The notes under the pieces are model-generated. The model was not told where the DNA came from and searched no databases. It saw only the letters and a program-made list of their open reading frames with translations. A DNA stretch of 64,000 nt from Oscillospiraceae bacterium (lineage in GTDB: Bacteria > Bacillota > Clostridia > Oscillospirales > Ruminococcaceae), in assembly GCA_021199855.1 (NCBI GenBank), contig JAJQHD010000013.1:61681-125680 (forward strand), in the 5' to 3' direction. A program made the position numbers and the translations under genes. Below, piece by piece: positions 31,745 through 41,618 of the stretch; position 1 is the first letter of the stretch; each line of letters begins with the position of its first letter.

Positions 31745-34241
31745 TCAATATCCCTCCCTCGTCAACATAGTCTGAATAGATATAGGTCTTTCCGTTCGCC
31801 GTGATTTCGCCGGTTGAAAGGTTTACTGTCGTCACAACGCCGTTTTCATAGGTTGTTGTGATTACTGAACCATCCACCACGTATCCGGTGATGACGGAAT
31901 CGGAAACGGTTGAGAGGATCTCATTTGCAAGCTCATACTCTGCAGCAGCCTGTTCAAGCCAGCCGTCGTAGTTTGCGTAGTAGAGGTTGATGTAATCGGT
32001 GTCCTCAATCTCGGTTGTTTCCTCATAGATGAACGTGTACTTGACGTAAGAACCGGAAGCAATCGCTCTTAAGAAGAGCTCCATTGAATCCGCTGAACCG
32101 TTGATGGCTTCGGTAGAGTAAGGAATGTAGCCGTGGAGTACAATCTGTACGAACGGTACGTCCTCATCGACTATCTTGAACTGGCTCGACTGGAGCGTCA
32201 GGTTCTGGATTACGTCGACGTAAGATAAGAGGTAAGCGTTCGGTGCATCGGCAATTATGCTTGTGCCGCCGTTGACATCCGCAACCGCCTTGTAGTAATC
32301 GACAATGTTCGATGCGGTTACTTCTCTGTTGGTTCTGTTCTTGTTGGAATAGTCGCCCCAGAGAGTGGATGAATATGCTCCGAGTCCTACGCCGGGAAGA
32401 TCATACTTTTCAAGGTTCTTCGTAACCTTATCTGAAAGCTTACTTATAGACCTCGGCGAGAGAAGTGCTGATGCAACGCCGTCATTAGGAGTGCCGTAAG
32501 CGATGTTGTACTCGTAAGGTCTTGCATAGGACTTCGATACACGGTATGCCGTGTTGAAGAGCGTCCAGAAGCCGTTGCCGTTCTTCGAGAAGGTGTAGTC
32601 GGTGATCGAACCATAGAACTCTGCGTTTATGCTTTCGCAATACTCGACCAGGTCTTCAAGATCGCTCTTGCCTCCTAGCACTGATGCAACGCTGTCCGCT
32701 GTATCAAGCTTTCCTGTCATCGAATCGGTTGTCCAGTCATTGTAGTTGACGACGAACTGGTCAACTCCGAGTTCAACGAGCTGTTCGAGAATCTCTGCCG
32801 CCTGATCAAATGTTATGAAAGCGGTCTTGAGGTTTACAGGAATGCCCAGGATTGATTTTGACTTTAATGTTCCGCCGTAGAACTCTACAAAGAGCGGTGC
32901 ATAGTCAGATTCTGTCTTCTTGGTGAGTCCTTCCTCTTCAATGAGGTAGTCTCTGTAGACATCTGCAATCTCGGTGTAGGTTACTTCTTCCTCTTCGGAG
33001 GTTACCCAGTAGTATCTTACAGCCAGCTTCTCAACTGCTATAGTTCCGTCGCCCTTTTCAAACATGATGATTGATGAAGAGTCACCAGACATGCTGTAGG
33101 TGTCGGTTGAACGGAGTGTGAATGAGAAGTAGCAGTAGTTATAAGCCGCGTTGTCGTCCGAGTTGTAAGCAACTGCCGCGTTTGCTGATGCGAATGTATC
33201 ACCGTCGGTTGCAACCATTACAAGACCGTCGCTTCCCTGTACCATTGCGAGTACCGGGAGATAAGCCTGTTCAGTTTCATCCGGCTGATTTTCCTTTATA
33301 TCTGTGGTATCTCTGCCATAGATGTAGGATGAATAGTTGGAGTAGTTACTCTTACCATTGTTGAGGTTGATTCTTGCGCCTGAGCCGTCCGGGATGAGCA
33401 TATATCCGGTAGCCTCGTTGTCAGCGGCACCAAAGTAAGGGTTCATTGCGAGTTCTGTAAGAATGAGAACGTCGGAATCTGATTCCTGGGCATCCTCACC
33501 CTCAACATAACCAGCCTTTTCCTTTATCTCGTTTGTATTGATGTAGCATTCAAGATAGGTATCTTCCAGAACGTAGTAGACCGGAACTGTAGCCTTAGCG
33601 CTTGAGAAGTTATAGGTTACCTTGACGCCGTTATCGATAAGCTCGAATTCGGTGTCTTCCTTATCGGTCGACTGTCTGTAAGAATAGAGATATGCCGAAA
33701 TGATGAGGTCGGTAGCGTTGCCGTACTTGACTGCGATGTTCGATAGACGGTTCTGCTGGAGTGAAGACTTCGTGGTGGCGTCGTCCAAAAGTGCGTTAAC
33801 GCAGTTAGACCACCAGACCTTGCCGGATTCCTTGACGTAGATACCGATTCTCTCGTACTCTCTGTCGAGGTACATGATAGCTTCGTCGTTCTCCGCGACT
33901 ACTTCGCATCTGGCAATTTCGTCTTCGTCGGTGAGATACTCGACGGTCTCATCTTCCTCTTCCTCTTCGGAATCGGAATCTTCGTCCGAGTCAGCGTCTT
34001 CCTCAGATTCCTCAGAATCTGCGTCTTCAGCTTCCTCTTCTTCGACTACTTCATCCGTTTCTTCGTCTTCTGAGGCTTCGACATCAGCTGTATCATCAGC
34101 CTCTTCCGTCTCTTCGACCTCTTCGCTTACTGCCGTAGTATCTTCTTCCTCATCCTCTGCCACTGCCGAGAAGACGGTCATTGACATGAGCATGGTGATT
34201 ACGAGCAGTCCAGCGATTAATCTGAGAAATTTTTTCTTCAT
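31737..34241 (-). CDS. Secreted DUF5696-like protein
   Basis: This 834-residue protein begins with a signal peptide (MKKKFLRLIAGLLVITMLMSMTVFSAVAED), followed by ~75 very acidic residues (Glu/Asp/Ser repeats). The large domain contains GYMLIPDGSGARINLNNGKSNY and YIYGRD, which I recognise from memory as DUF5696, a family found with sugar ABC transporters in Firmicutes. The middle has TIM-barrel-like segments (QFVVNYNDW, GVGLGAYSSTLWGDYSN). It ends with beta-rich repeats (TTYENGVVTTVNLSTGEITANGKTYIYSDYVDEGG). A glycan-related role is plausible but unproven. The start at 34241 has AAAGGTGAG upstream. Confidence 0.8.
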   Translation of the reverse strand: MKKKFLRLIAGLLVITMLMSMTVFSAVAEDEEEDTTAVSEEVEETEEADDTADVEASEDEETDEVVEEEEAEDADSEESEEDADSDEDSDSEEEEEDETVEYLTDEDEIARCEVVAENDEAIMYLDREYERIGIYVKESGKVWWSNCVNALLDDATTKSSLQQNRLSNIAVKYGNATDLIISAYLYSYRQSTDKEDTEFELIDNGVKVTYNFSSAKATVPVYYVLEDTYLECYINTNEIKEKAGYVEGEDAQESDSDVLILTELAMNPYFGAADNEATGYMLIPDGSGARINLNNGKSNYSNYSSYIYGRDTTDIKENQPDETEQAYLPVLAMVQGSDGLVMVATDGDTFASANAAVAYNSDDNAAYNYCYFSFTLRSTDTYSMSGDSSSIIMFEKGDGTIAVEKLAVRYYWVTSEEEEVTYTEIADVYRDYLIEEEGLTKKTESDYAPLFVEFYGGTLKSKSILGIPVNLKTAFITFDQAAEILEQLVELGVDQFVVNYNDWTTDSMTGKLDTADSVASVLGGKSDLEDLVEYCESINAEFYGSITDYTFSKNGNGFWTLFNTAYRVSKSYARPYEYNIAYGTPNDGVASALLSPRSISKLSDKVTKNLEKYDLPGVGLGAYSSTLWGDYSNKNRTNREVTASNIVDYYKAVADVNGGTSIIADAPNAYLLSYVDVIQNLTLQSSQFKIVDEDVPFVQIVLHGYIPYSTEAINGSADSMELFLRAIASGSYVKYTFIYEETTEIEDTDYINLYYANYDGWLEQAAAEYELANEILSTVSDSVITGYVVDGSVITTTYENGVVTTVNLSTGEITANGKTYIYSDYVDEGGILNG

Positions 34242-34262
34242 AAATTCACTCACCTTTCTGCT

Positions 34263-34898
34263 CTAACTTCTCACTCTATACAGAAGCTCTGTATAAATAG
34301 TGTAGAAGAAGACGTATACCTGCTGGAAGAGGGACAGAAGAAGTACGAACAAGCAAAGGATAAGTAACATACCGACAACTGTCAGAACTATGCAGACGAA
34401 TGTTTTTGTGTACGAATACTGGTGGCAAGCCTTCATGCCTGTCACAATAAGGATTGCTGTCCATCCGATTCCAACATAGAATATTGCGTTTGACCAGATT
34501 GATTCATCGAGAGTCAGGAAGTAGGTCATGAAAGTCGAGATTATCGTGCAGACGATGTAGGGAACCAGTGCATATGCAGAGTAGATTGCAATTCTGCGCA
34601 TGTTTCCTTCTCCGTCAAGGAGCGTACAGAACGACCAGTTGGATACTACCCAAGTGATGTAGATAATAACGCTCTGGGTGATGATCGGGACTATGTTGAA
34701 TACGTCCGAATACGCCGCCATGTTGAATGCGAATCCGCCCATTCGCTGGTTGACTATCTGAGCTACGAGAAGGAAGAATACGATAACGATGGAGATAACC
34801 ATACTGCCTTGCTTCTTCCATCTCATGTCCTCATAGCCTTCTATGGGGTGGAAAATGACATGCTTCAGCCACTGAATCGGCGTCATATCATATACCAT
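34263..34898 (-). CDS. YIP1-family membrane protein
   Basis: This 211-residue protein has a short N-terminal HVIFHPIEGYEDMRWKKQGS segment and five membrane helices, the pattern of bacterial YIP1/Yip1-domain proteins (PF04893-like). Motifs include WVVSNWSFCTLLDGEGNMRRIAIYSAYALVPYIV. The start codon overlaps the NHL gene stop. Its role in such ABC operons is unknown; assembly or membrane organisation of the transporter is a guess. Confidence 0.82.
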   Translation of the reverse strand: MVYDMTPIQWLKHVIFHPIEGYEDMRWKKQGSMVISIVIVFFLLVAQIVNQRMGGFAFNMAAYSDVFNIVPIITQSVIIYITWVVSNWSFCTLLDGEGNMRRIAIYSAYALVPYIVCTIISTFMTYFLTLDESIWSNAIFYVGIGWTAILIVTGMKACHQYSYTKTFVCIVLTVVGMLLILCLFVLLLSLFQQVYVFFYTIYTELLYRVRS

Positions 34899-36561
34899 TT
34901 GCTGCTCCTCCCTTCTTCTTTGTTACTGTGCCCACAATCTTGTTTGCAAGCGTTTTTATACCATTTCCGATCAGCCGGAACAGTCTGCGCCAGAGATGAT
35001 CGGGAATCTTTCCTCTCTTCTGAAGCATCCTGACGATGAGATACAGAACAATCAGAACCGCAATAACTATGATCGCCGCTGTGAAGTTGTTTCTCATGAG
35101 GTCTTTACGATAGTACTCAAATGCCTTGTCGTAGTCTTCGTCATCGAAGCCAGCCTTGAAGTACTTCAGAGCTTCTTCGTACTCGTCCTGGTTGAGAAGA
35201 GCTCTGCCGATTGCGATGTAAGCCATGTTGTAGTTACCGTCGCGCTTTAATATATCCTGCCACAGTGCGAGTGAATCTTCATACAAGCCTTCGTTATACA
35301 TCTCGTTGGCTTCGTGAACATAGGAACCGAAGAGTGTTTCAGAGAAGACGGTTATATCGTTGTTTCTTCCGTCCAGAACGTAAACCTTGTCGCCGTAGGA
35401 TTCGATTGCGTTCGGGTTATCGAAGCCGCCGTTCTGGTCTTCCTGGTCGCATCCGAAGATGAAGAGGAGGTTGAACTCACGGTCATACTGGAAGATACGT
35501 CCTGATGTGTAGTCAAGGATGTTGACGATTCCGTTGTCGCCTACCGAGATGTCGGTAAGACGGGTCGAATAGGTGGTTCCCGAATAGGTTACCGACGTCT
35601 GGTCGCCGAATACTATCTCTGCACCGTTCTCGGTACGGGCAATGATGTTCGAGCCTGCGGGGTTCAGCTTCTTGACAGCGTCCGTTGTGGTGTTAGCCGC
35701 TTCGGTTACTGTGTAGATGAAGCCCTGGTCGTCGATATCGAAGTTTGCATACTCAACAGGAGTAGCCTTTGTAAGAGTTGCCGACTGGGATTCGGTTGCT
35801 ATTCTTCTCCACATCTTGTTGATTACAACCTGGGCTGTAACCTCAACCTTGTTGGCACCGAAGAAGCCGAGGAAGGTTCCGGATGCGGAGTACATGATAG
35901 CACCCTTGTTTACTGCGGGGCAAATGATGTAGACGTTCTTTGCGGCGTCAACCAGAACCTTCGTGCAGTAGAAGGATACTGAATCGTAAAGTTCCGACTC
36001 AGGACGGGTGTACTCGGTGATGATAACACAATCCTGTCCGCACTTTATAACTCTCTGGTTGTCTCTGTCGGCGATGTACATGATATCGTCTTCATCGACG
36101 TAGATGCCGTATGGGCTCTTTAAGGTGTTAGCCTCGGTTACTTCAACCGTTCCATCTTCAAGGGTGGTCTCCGTTGTTATGGAGCTTCCCGTGAAGGTCT
36201 TGTAGCAGGCAAGAAGGTTGAATTCAAGATCTGTCTTGATTATACGATTGTTGCCGGTGTCAACTATATACCATTCCAGATTCTCGGAAAGGAAGAAGTC
36301 CTTGGCGTCTGACAGCGTAGCCGGTTCATCTTCACTGATGAAGAACTCGCTGTCGGGATCAGATAACTGATCAAGTCCTATATCCGCGCCGGTTATCGTG
36401 TCTGTAACCTGATAACCGTTCTGGGAGGGCACTGCCTCTTTCCACGCGTTATAGTTGTAGGATGTGTACGGATCGTCGGCGAATGCGGTCACAGCCATCG
36501 TGACCGTGAGCATTGCCGCGAGCATTATACACAGCACTTTTTTGATATTAAAGTTCGTCAC
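34888..36561 (-). CDS. NHL-repeat and TPR-like membrane-anchored protein
   Basis: This 557-residue protein has a cleavable signal (ending AVTAFADD). Residues ~95-420 hold NHL-type beta-propeller repeats (LEWYIVDTGNNRIIKTD, LKSPYGIYVDEDDIMYIADRDNQRVIK, NPNAIESYGDKVYVLDGRNNDITVFSE). A short TPR-like helical stretch follows (ANEMYNEGLYEDSLALWQDILKRDGNYNMAYIAIGRALLNQDEYEEALKYF), then one membrane segment (NFTAAIIVIAVLIVLYLIVRML) and a basic cytoplasmic tail. The propeller would sit outside the membrane and could hold a ligand or polymer. The start is a GTG with AGGTGAT upstream. Confidence 0.85.
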   Translation of the reverse strand: MTNFNIKKVLCIMLAAMLTVTMAVTAFADDPYTSYNYNAWKEAVPSQNGYQVTDTITGADIGLDQLSDPDSEFFISEDEPATLSDAKDFFLSENLEWYIVDTGNNRIIKTDLEFNLLACYKTFTGSSITTETTLEDGTVEVTEANTLKSPYGIYVDEDDIMYIADRDNQRVIKCGQDCVIITEYTRPESELYDSVSFYCTKVLVDAAKNVYIICPAVNKGAIMYSASGTFLGFFGANKVEVTAQVVINKMWRRIATESQSATLTKATPVEYANFDIDDQGFIYTVTEAANTTTDAVKKLNPAGSNIIARTENGAEIVFGDQTSVTYSGTTYSTRLTDISVGDNGIVNILDYTSGRIFQYDREFNLLFIFGCDQEDQNGGFDNPNAIESYGDKVYVLDGRNNDITVFSETLFGSYVHEANEMYNEGLYEDSLALWQDILKRDGNYNMAYIAIGRALLNQDEYEEALKYFKAGFDDEDYDKAFEYYRKDLMRNNFTAAIIVIAVLIVLYLIVRMLQKRGKIPDHLWRRLFRLIGNGIKTLANKIVGTVTKKKGGAANGI

Positions 36562-36612
36562 TGCTTATCACCTGTCTCCTTTTCTATAGTAGTCATAGGT
36601 TTGCCCATAGGC

Positions 36613-37578
36613 TTAATCCTTCATACCTGAGCTCGCCATGGTTTCCATAACATTGCTCTGTGCTACAAGGAAGATGATAAGCGGAGGGAGCATAAGTACT
36701 ACAGCCGAAGCGTAGATGATGCCCTGACGCGAGATACCGGAAGCTGCCAACTGGTTCATGATTGTCGGAAGAGTCTTTAACTGCTCCTCGTAAACGAGTG
36801 AACCGCCCTGAATATTCCATGCGCCCTGGAAGACGTAGATGATAAGGGTTGCGATTGCAGGCTTCTGGTTCGGGACGATTACCTGCCAGCAGATGCGGAA
36901 GTGTCCCGCACCGTCAACCTTAGCGGCGTCGATGATCGAGTCGTTGATGGTTGACATACTCTGACGCATGAGGTAAAGACCCATCGATGTTGCGATATTC
37001 GGGAGAATCAAAGCCCAGTAGGTATTGATGAGTCCCAATGCCGCGATGACTATGTACTGCATAATCCATGTTGCTGTCGAGGAGAAGAGGAGTGCGTTTA
37101 CAACTATCGAGTTGAGAGCACCGTATCCCGGGAAGCGGCACTTTGACAGTGCATATGCTGCACAGCAAACTACGAAAACGTGGATAACCGAAATTACTAC
37201 TGTGATGAATACCGAGTTGAAAACGTATCTTGAGAACGGTACCCAAAGGTTACCTGCAACCTTGAAGAGGTTCGAGAAGTTTTCTGTTGTCGGATTGATT
37301 ACATAAAGTCTCGGCGGGAAGACGAACAGCTCACTGATCGGCTTCAAAGACTGGATGATTGAGTAATAGAGCGGGAATATCATGAATATTCCAAGGAGTG
37401 CCAGGAGGATGAAGATCATTATGTCTCCGCCCAAAGAGCCGTTGATGTGCTTGCCCTTCGACTTCTTGACATGGACTGTTTCAATCTTTATCTTCGACTG
37501 TCTCTTTCTGAGTCTCGCTAACTCTTTTTCCTGCTTCTTCAGGAGCTTTTCCTGATTTTCTCTTATATCAGATGCCAT
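36613..37578 (-). CDS. Carbohydrate ABC transporter permease (MalG-type)
   Basis: This 321-residue protein has six membrane segments and the EAA loop IDAAKVDGAGHFRICWQVIVPNQKPA. The first ~45 residues are highly charged (KKQEKELARLRKRQSKIKIETVHVKKSKGKH). It is the second member of the first permease pair, 14 bp after its partner. Confidence 0.92.
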   Translation of the reverse strand: MASDIRENQEKLLKKQEKELARLRKRQSKIKIETVHVKKSKGKHINGSLGGDIMIFILLALLGIFMIFPLYYSIIQSLKPISELFVFPPRLYVINPTTENFSNLFKVAGNLWVPFSRYVFNSVFITVVISVIHVFVVCCAAYALSKCRFPGYGALNSIVVNALLFSSTATWIMQYIVIAALGLINTYWALILPNIATSMGLYLMRQSMSTINDSIIDAAKVDGAGHFRICWQVIVPNQKPAIATLIIYVFQGAWNIQGGSLVYEEQLKTLPTIMNQLAASGISRQGIIYASAVVLMLPPLIIFLVAQSNVMETMASSGMKD

Positions 37579-37592
37579 ACATTTCCACCCCC

Positions 37593-38546
37593 TTAATCAT
37601 CAGTGTATCTGCTCAGAATCTTACGTATGAAGTAATTCGTTATGAGCATTACCGCGAAGAGCACCATACATATTGCACTCGAGTAGCCCATTTCGTAACG
37701 AATCGTACCATAGTCCTGAGCGTGGTTCATGATTGTGTGAACTGCGTAGTCGGTCGAAGGGAGTCCGCAGAGCGTTGAACCAACGGTACCGCAGGTGAAA
37801 GCTCCGGAAATTGCCAAGACCGCTGCGAACAGAAGTGAGGGTCCCATCGCAGGAATCGTGATGGTGAAGAGCTCCTGGAATCTGTTCTGGATGCCTTCGA
37901 TAGCTCCTGCTTCATAAAGCGAGTTATCGATATTCTGGAAGCCTGCACGGAGTGCAAGGAATCCGGCACCCATTGACGACCAGAGCTGGACGATGATTAC
38001 AACCCCCATCATGTAGCTCGTGTCCGTCAGCCATTGTATGGCGTTGTTGATAATTCCCAGATCCATAAGAACCGAGTTCAGATATCCATAGGAGTCACCT
38101 GAGAAGATGAGCTGCCAGATTACGTATGCAGACGGTGTCATTGACGGAGCGTAGAATACGAATGTGAAGAATACCTTGAAGAACGGATTCATCTCATTGA
38201 TGAGCCATGCAAGAAGGAAGCTCAATACATAAGAGAACGGACCGGTGAAAACTGCGAATATGAGTGTATTCCTGATAGCTGTCATGAATACATCATCGTT
38301 TACAAACAGCGAGTAGAAGTTCTGAAGTCCGATGTACCTTGGTGCCTGTACGAGGTTGAAGTTCGTAAGACCCAGAGGAAGCGTCATGATAACCGGAACC
38401 AGCGTAAAGACGATAAAGAGTGCGAAGAACGGAAGCATCATCAGATATACAGTTTTATTCTGCTTGATGAGGTGCCAGGTATAAGCGGCTTTGCTCTCCG
38501 TGTTTATCGGCTTGACGGCTGTTTGCTCTTTTTTAGCCTTTGCCAT
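37593..38546 (-). CDS. Sugar ABC transporter permease (MalF-type)
   Basis: This 317-residue protein has six membrane segments (LMMLPFFALFIVFTLVPVIMTL being the first) and the EAA loop YEAGAIEGIQNRFQELFTITIPAMGPS. It follows the large binding-protein gene by 17 bp, the usual order binding protein-MalF-MalG. Together with the 36613 gene it would form the translocation pore for a large carbohydrate. Confidence 0.92.
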   Translation of the reverse strand: MAKAKKEQTAVKPINTESKAAYTWHLIKQNKTVYLMMLPFFALFIVFTLVPVIMTLPLGLTNFNLVQAPRYIGLQNFYSLFVNDDVFMTAIRNTLIFAVFTGPFSYVLSFLLAWLINEMNPFFKVFFTFVFYAPSMTPSAYVIWQLIFSGDSYGYLNSVLMDLGIINNAIQWLTDTSYMMGVVIIVQLWSSMGAGFLALRAGFQNIDNSLYEAGAIEGIQNRFQELFTITIPAMGPSLLFAAVLAISGAFTCGTVGSTLCGLPSTDYAVHTIMNHAQDYGTIRYEMGYSSAICMVLFAVMLITNYFIRKILSRYTDD

Positions 38547-38563
38547 GAAACTTTCTCCCTCCT

Positions 38564-41527
38564 TTATTCAAGTGTTGAGATGTCAATTCCCAACTCCTCG
38601 TACTTTCTCGTGATTTCATCGTTGATATCTCTGTTGTACCAGAGCAACGTGTCTCTTGCGTTCGAGTAGTTGTTTACGACCTCTCTGAAGGCGTTGGTTA
38701 TGTTACGTGTAACAATGTATGTTGCCGGGATAAGTCTCATCTCAACAGTTGCATTCATCTGCTCCAAGATGAGTGAATACTCGGACTTCGACCATGAGAG
38801 CTGTGTAAGAGCTTCCTGGTTTGCGGTATCGAAACGTCCCATCGGACCTAACAAAGCTTCGATTGAACGCCCGTACTGAGCCTGGATATCTGCTTCTGTG
38901 AACCACTTGATGAGCTCCCATGCATCCTCACGCTGTTCCTGAGAAAGCTTCGAGAAGATGATAGCTCCGATGGAAGTGGAAGTGGTGGAGTGGCTAATTG
39001 TTCCGTCCTCCTGAACCGTTCCGGGTACCAGAGCGAAGTCCCAGAGACCTCTGATTTCAGGTGCCGCGGTGTAAACCTGGTTGTAGAAGGTGTAGCCGGT
39101 GATGATTATCGGGTACTCACCGGTACGGAATCTTGAGAACTGGTCGAATGTCTGCTCGAAGGAGTAGAGAGTGTAGAACTCAGTCCACATTTCGAAGCAT
39201 TCGACAGACGTGATATCGTCAAATGTTGTTGCGGTCAATGAATCATTATAGTAATCCATTCCGTTCTGAACCATGAATGTTGCATAAGCATCGAAGTTGA
39301 AGCCGACGCCCATGTAGCTACGCTGAATGGTCGGGAGCATGTCAATGAGCTCATCCCATGTCTCCGGAGGCTCATCGAAGCCGAACGACTCAAGTACGTC
39401 GGTACGATAGAACATCATCGAGAATGTCTGGGAAATCGGGAGTCCGAAGACCTCGCCTCCATATGTATACAGCGTCATGACGTTGTCGGAGAACCTCTCG
39501 ATTACCTCCTCGTAATCATCGAACTGCGATACATCTACCAGGCAGTCACGGATTGCGAGCTGCAACGGCAGGTCGCCGCCTACGAAGAGTGCAACGTCAG
39601 GTCCCTTTCCGGCAAGTGTCGCTTCAATAATACCGCCCTGTACAAGGCTTACATTGACTGCAATGCCTGTTTCCTCAACGAAGTAGGAGTCGATAAGTTC
39701 CTTTACGATCTGAGCCTGGTCACGACCAAGGGAAACCCAGACTTCAAGGGCATCTTCGCCGCCATCGGAAAGGTTGTTATAATCTTCGAAGAAGGAAGCG
39801 ATGAACTGATCCCAGCTGAACTGGAGTGACTTGAAGAACTTTTCATCGGTGGATGTGAATTCGATATCAGCGGAAGTGATTTCGATGAAGTCAACTTCAA
39901 GGTACTGGCTACGGTAGTCGGTCATCCACTGAGAAAGTGCGGTGACGTCATCCTTGTACTGACTGAGCTTCGACGGGATGTCATCAGGACGGTTGATCAT
40001 TCTGTCAAGGAGCTGTGCCATTGTTTCGAGTGAAACAGCTTCAGTACCGGAAGTTCCTGCGATTTCCTCAATCTTCAACTTGAGAGCTCTGAGCTCTTCT
40101 GCGTATGTCTCAAAGTCTTCGAGGAGGTCAGGAAGCTGCTTGTAAACCATGTAGTCGGTGTACTCGTCAGGGTCGGAACCGGTGATCATGAGTATCTGTC
40201 TGTAGTAGCTGTTGAGCTCGTAAACGAGGTCGTCGAGCTCGCGCATGATTTCGCCGATGTCGCCAGGAACAGCTTCAAGAGTGATGGTGTGCTCGCCTGC
40301 TTCAAGGTAGAAGTAAATGGTGTTGCCGTCATCATCTGTCGGAGTTGTTACCGACCAGCTGTTCGAGTAGTAGAACTTGACAGCTTCGGCTTCTTCACAG
40401 GGGATTTCGCCGTCTATATAAATAGTACGGTTGGAGAAGAGTCCTCTCATCTCATCCTGGATAGCACGGATTCCGATCTTTACCCAGCCTGCTTCCTCCA
40501 TCGTGAACGTCCATGTGACGCTCATTCCGGAGTCCTTCCAGGTTTCAGAACCGATGGTGTTGTAGACCTGCTTTGAAGAAGCGGCAGGAGAAGTAAGGTA
40601 TGTGGAACGATCCTGTGTAGGATAAATGGTTATATCCGATGTGCTTGTGCAATCTTCACCCTCAAGGAGGATGTAGATGCCGGTTGACTCTGAAGCCACT
40701 GATTCATCAGTAGTAACGGTGTCGACCTCGGTAAGGGAAAGCGCTTCCTCCTCGTTGTAGAGCTTGAGGTAGGAGATAGCGAATCTTGCCTTGTCAGACA
40801 CGATTGTGATGGTGTGCTCTCCCTCGGTGAAGTAGAATTCAAGAGGGTCGTTGTAAAGACCATCGGTGTCCTCAAATGAGGTTGTCTGCCAGCCCAGGGA
40901 CTCCTCAAGGGTAGGTCTTACCTGGTTACCCGAAGAGTCGGTTCTGAAGGAGCGGTTGCCATCCTCGTCATACTCATAAGAGCTCTCGGAAATTGCCCAG
41001 ATCTTGCTCAAGAGAATTCTCTCAGCAGTCGAATACTGGAGCTCGCCGTCAACATAGAAGGCAAGTTCTATGTCATTGGCGGTACTTGCGAGAGCATAGT
41101 ACATAATCTCTACATTGTAAATTCCGGCCTCAGAAACATTAACCGTATAGGTTACCTCTGCTTCCTCAGCGGAAAGTACCAATGCCTCTACCCCGTCGAT
41201 GGTGTCGACATACGCCTCTGATTCTTCAGAAACGGAGTCATAATCAACGCCGTTTATGACGACCTCGGTGTCAGGTCTCGGATCTGAAGCGTGGGTATCG
41301 TAGAATGTCGAGTAGCTGTTTGCTCTACTGGCATCGTCGATTGCCTGTGCAGATGTTTCGGCGACTGTAGTCGTAGAGGTTGACGTGTCTTCTTCATCTG
41401 AAGTATCACTGTCTGCATAAACCGTGCCGACAAACGGCACCATCATGCAAAGTGCAAGCGCAAGCGACAGGATACGCATGAACAGTCTATTCCCGAACTT
41501 ATTGTCCCCGAACAGTTTGTTTTTCAC
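38564..41527 (-). CDS. Very large extracellular solute-binding protein with N-terminal beta-sandwich domains
   Basis: This 987-residue protein is more than twice the usual length. A signal peptide (RILSLALALCMMVPFVGTVYA) is followed by two CBM-like beta-sandwich regions (about 95-265, with EAGIYNVEIMYYALAS and TIDGVEALVLS; about 275-410, with WTFTMEEAGWVKIGIRA and FYLEAGEHTITLEAVP). A helical linker (~420-540) follows, and then a family-1 solute-binding domain (~590-975, with EETGIAVNVSLVQGGIIEATLAGKGPDVALFVGGDLP and FYRTDVLESFGFDEPPETWDELIDML). There is no lipobox Cys after the signal, so how it stays at the membrane is unclear. The start is taken at the second GTG (41527), which has AAAGGTGG upstream. 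Confidence 0.85.
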   Translation of the reverse strand: MKNKLFGDNKFGNRLFMRILSLALALCMMVPFVGTVYADSDTSDEEDTSTSTTTVAETSAQAIDDASRANSYSTFYDTHASDPRPDTEVVINGVDYDSVSEESEAYVDTIDGVEALVLSAEEAEVTYTVNVSEAGIYNVEIMYYALASTANDIELAFYVDGELQYSTAERILLSKIWAISESSYEYDEDGNRSFRTDSSGNQVRPTLEESLGWQTTSFEDTDGLYNDPLEFYFTEGEHTITIVSDKARFAISYLKLYNEEEALSLTEVDTVTTDESVASESTGIYILLEGEDCTSTSDITIYPTQDRSTYLTSPAASSKQVYNTIGSETWKDSGMSVTWTFTMEEAGWVKIGIRAIQDEMRGLFSNRTIYIDGEIPCEEAEAVKFYYSNSWSVTTPTDDDGNTIYFYLEAGEHTITLEAVPGDIGEIMRELDDLVYELNSYYRQILMITGSDPDEYTDYMVYKQLPDLLEDFETYAEELRALKLKIEEIAGTSGTEAVSLETMAQLLDRMINRPDDIPSKLSQYKDDVTALSQWMTDYRSQYLEVDFIEITSADIEFTSTDEKFFKSLQFSWDQFIASFFEDYNNLSDGGEDALEVWVSLGRDQAQIVKELIDSYFVEETGIAVNVSLVQGGIIEATLAGKGPDVALFVGGDLPLQLAIRDCLVDVSQFDDYEEVIERFSDNVMTLYTYGGEVFGLPISQTFSMMFYRTDVLESFGFDEPPETWDELIDMLPTIQRSYMGVGFNFDAYATFMVQNGMDYYNDSLTATTFDDITSVECFEMWTEFYTLYSFEQTFDQFSRFRTGEYPIIITGYTFYNQVYTAAPEIRGLWDFALVPGTVQEDGTISHSTTSTSIGAIIFSKLSQEQREDAWELIKWFTEADIQAQYGRSIEALLGPMGRFDTANQEALTQLSWSKSEYSLILEQMNATVEMRLIPATYIVTRNITNAFREVVNNYSNARDTLLWYNRDINDEITRKYEELGIDISTLE

Positions 41528-41618
41528 TGTGGTGTCCACCTTTCTTCTAAATTGCTCTAACTGCTCCCGATAAGATTCAGTCAGATGCTTCTATTCTTCC
41601 TTACAGGTTATAAAAAGT

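Noticed and set aside
33874..34266. 130-codon Ser-rich plus-strand ORF
   Set aside because: It is the complement of the acidic Glu/Asp-rich linker of the DUF5696-like protein.
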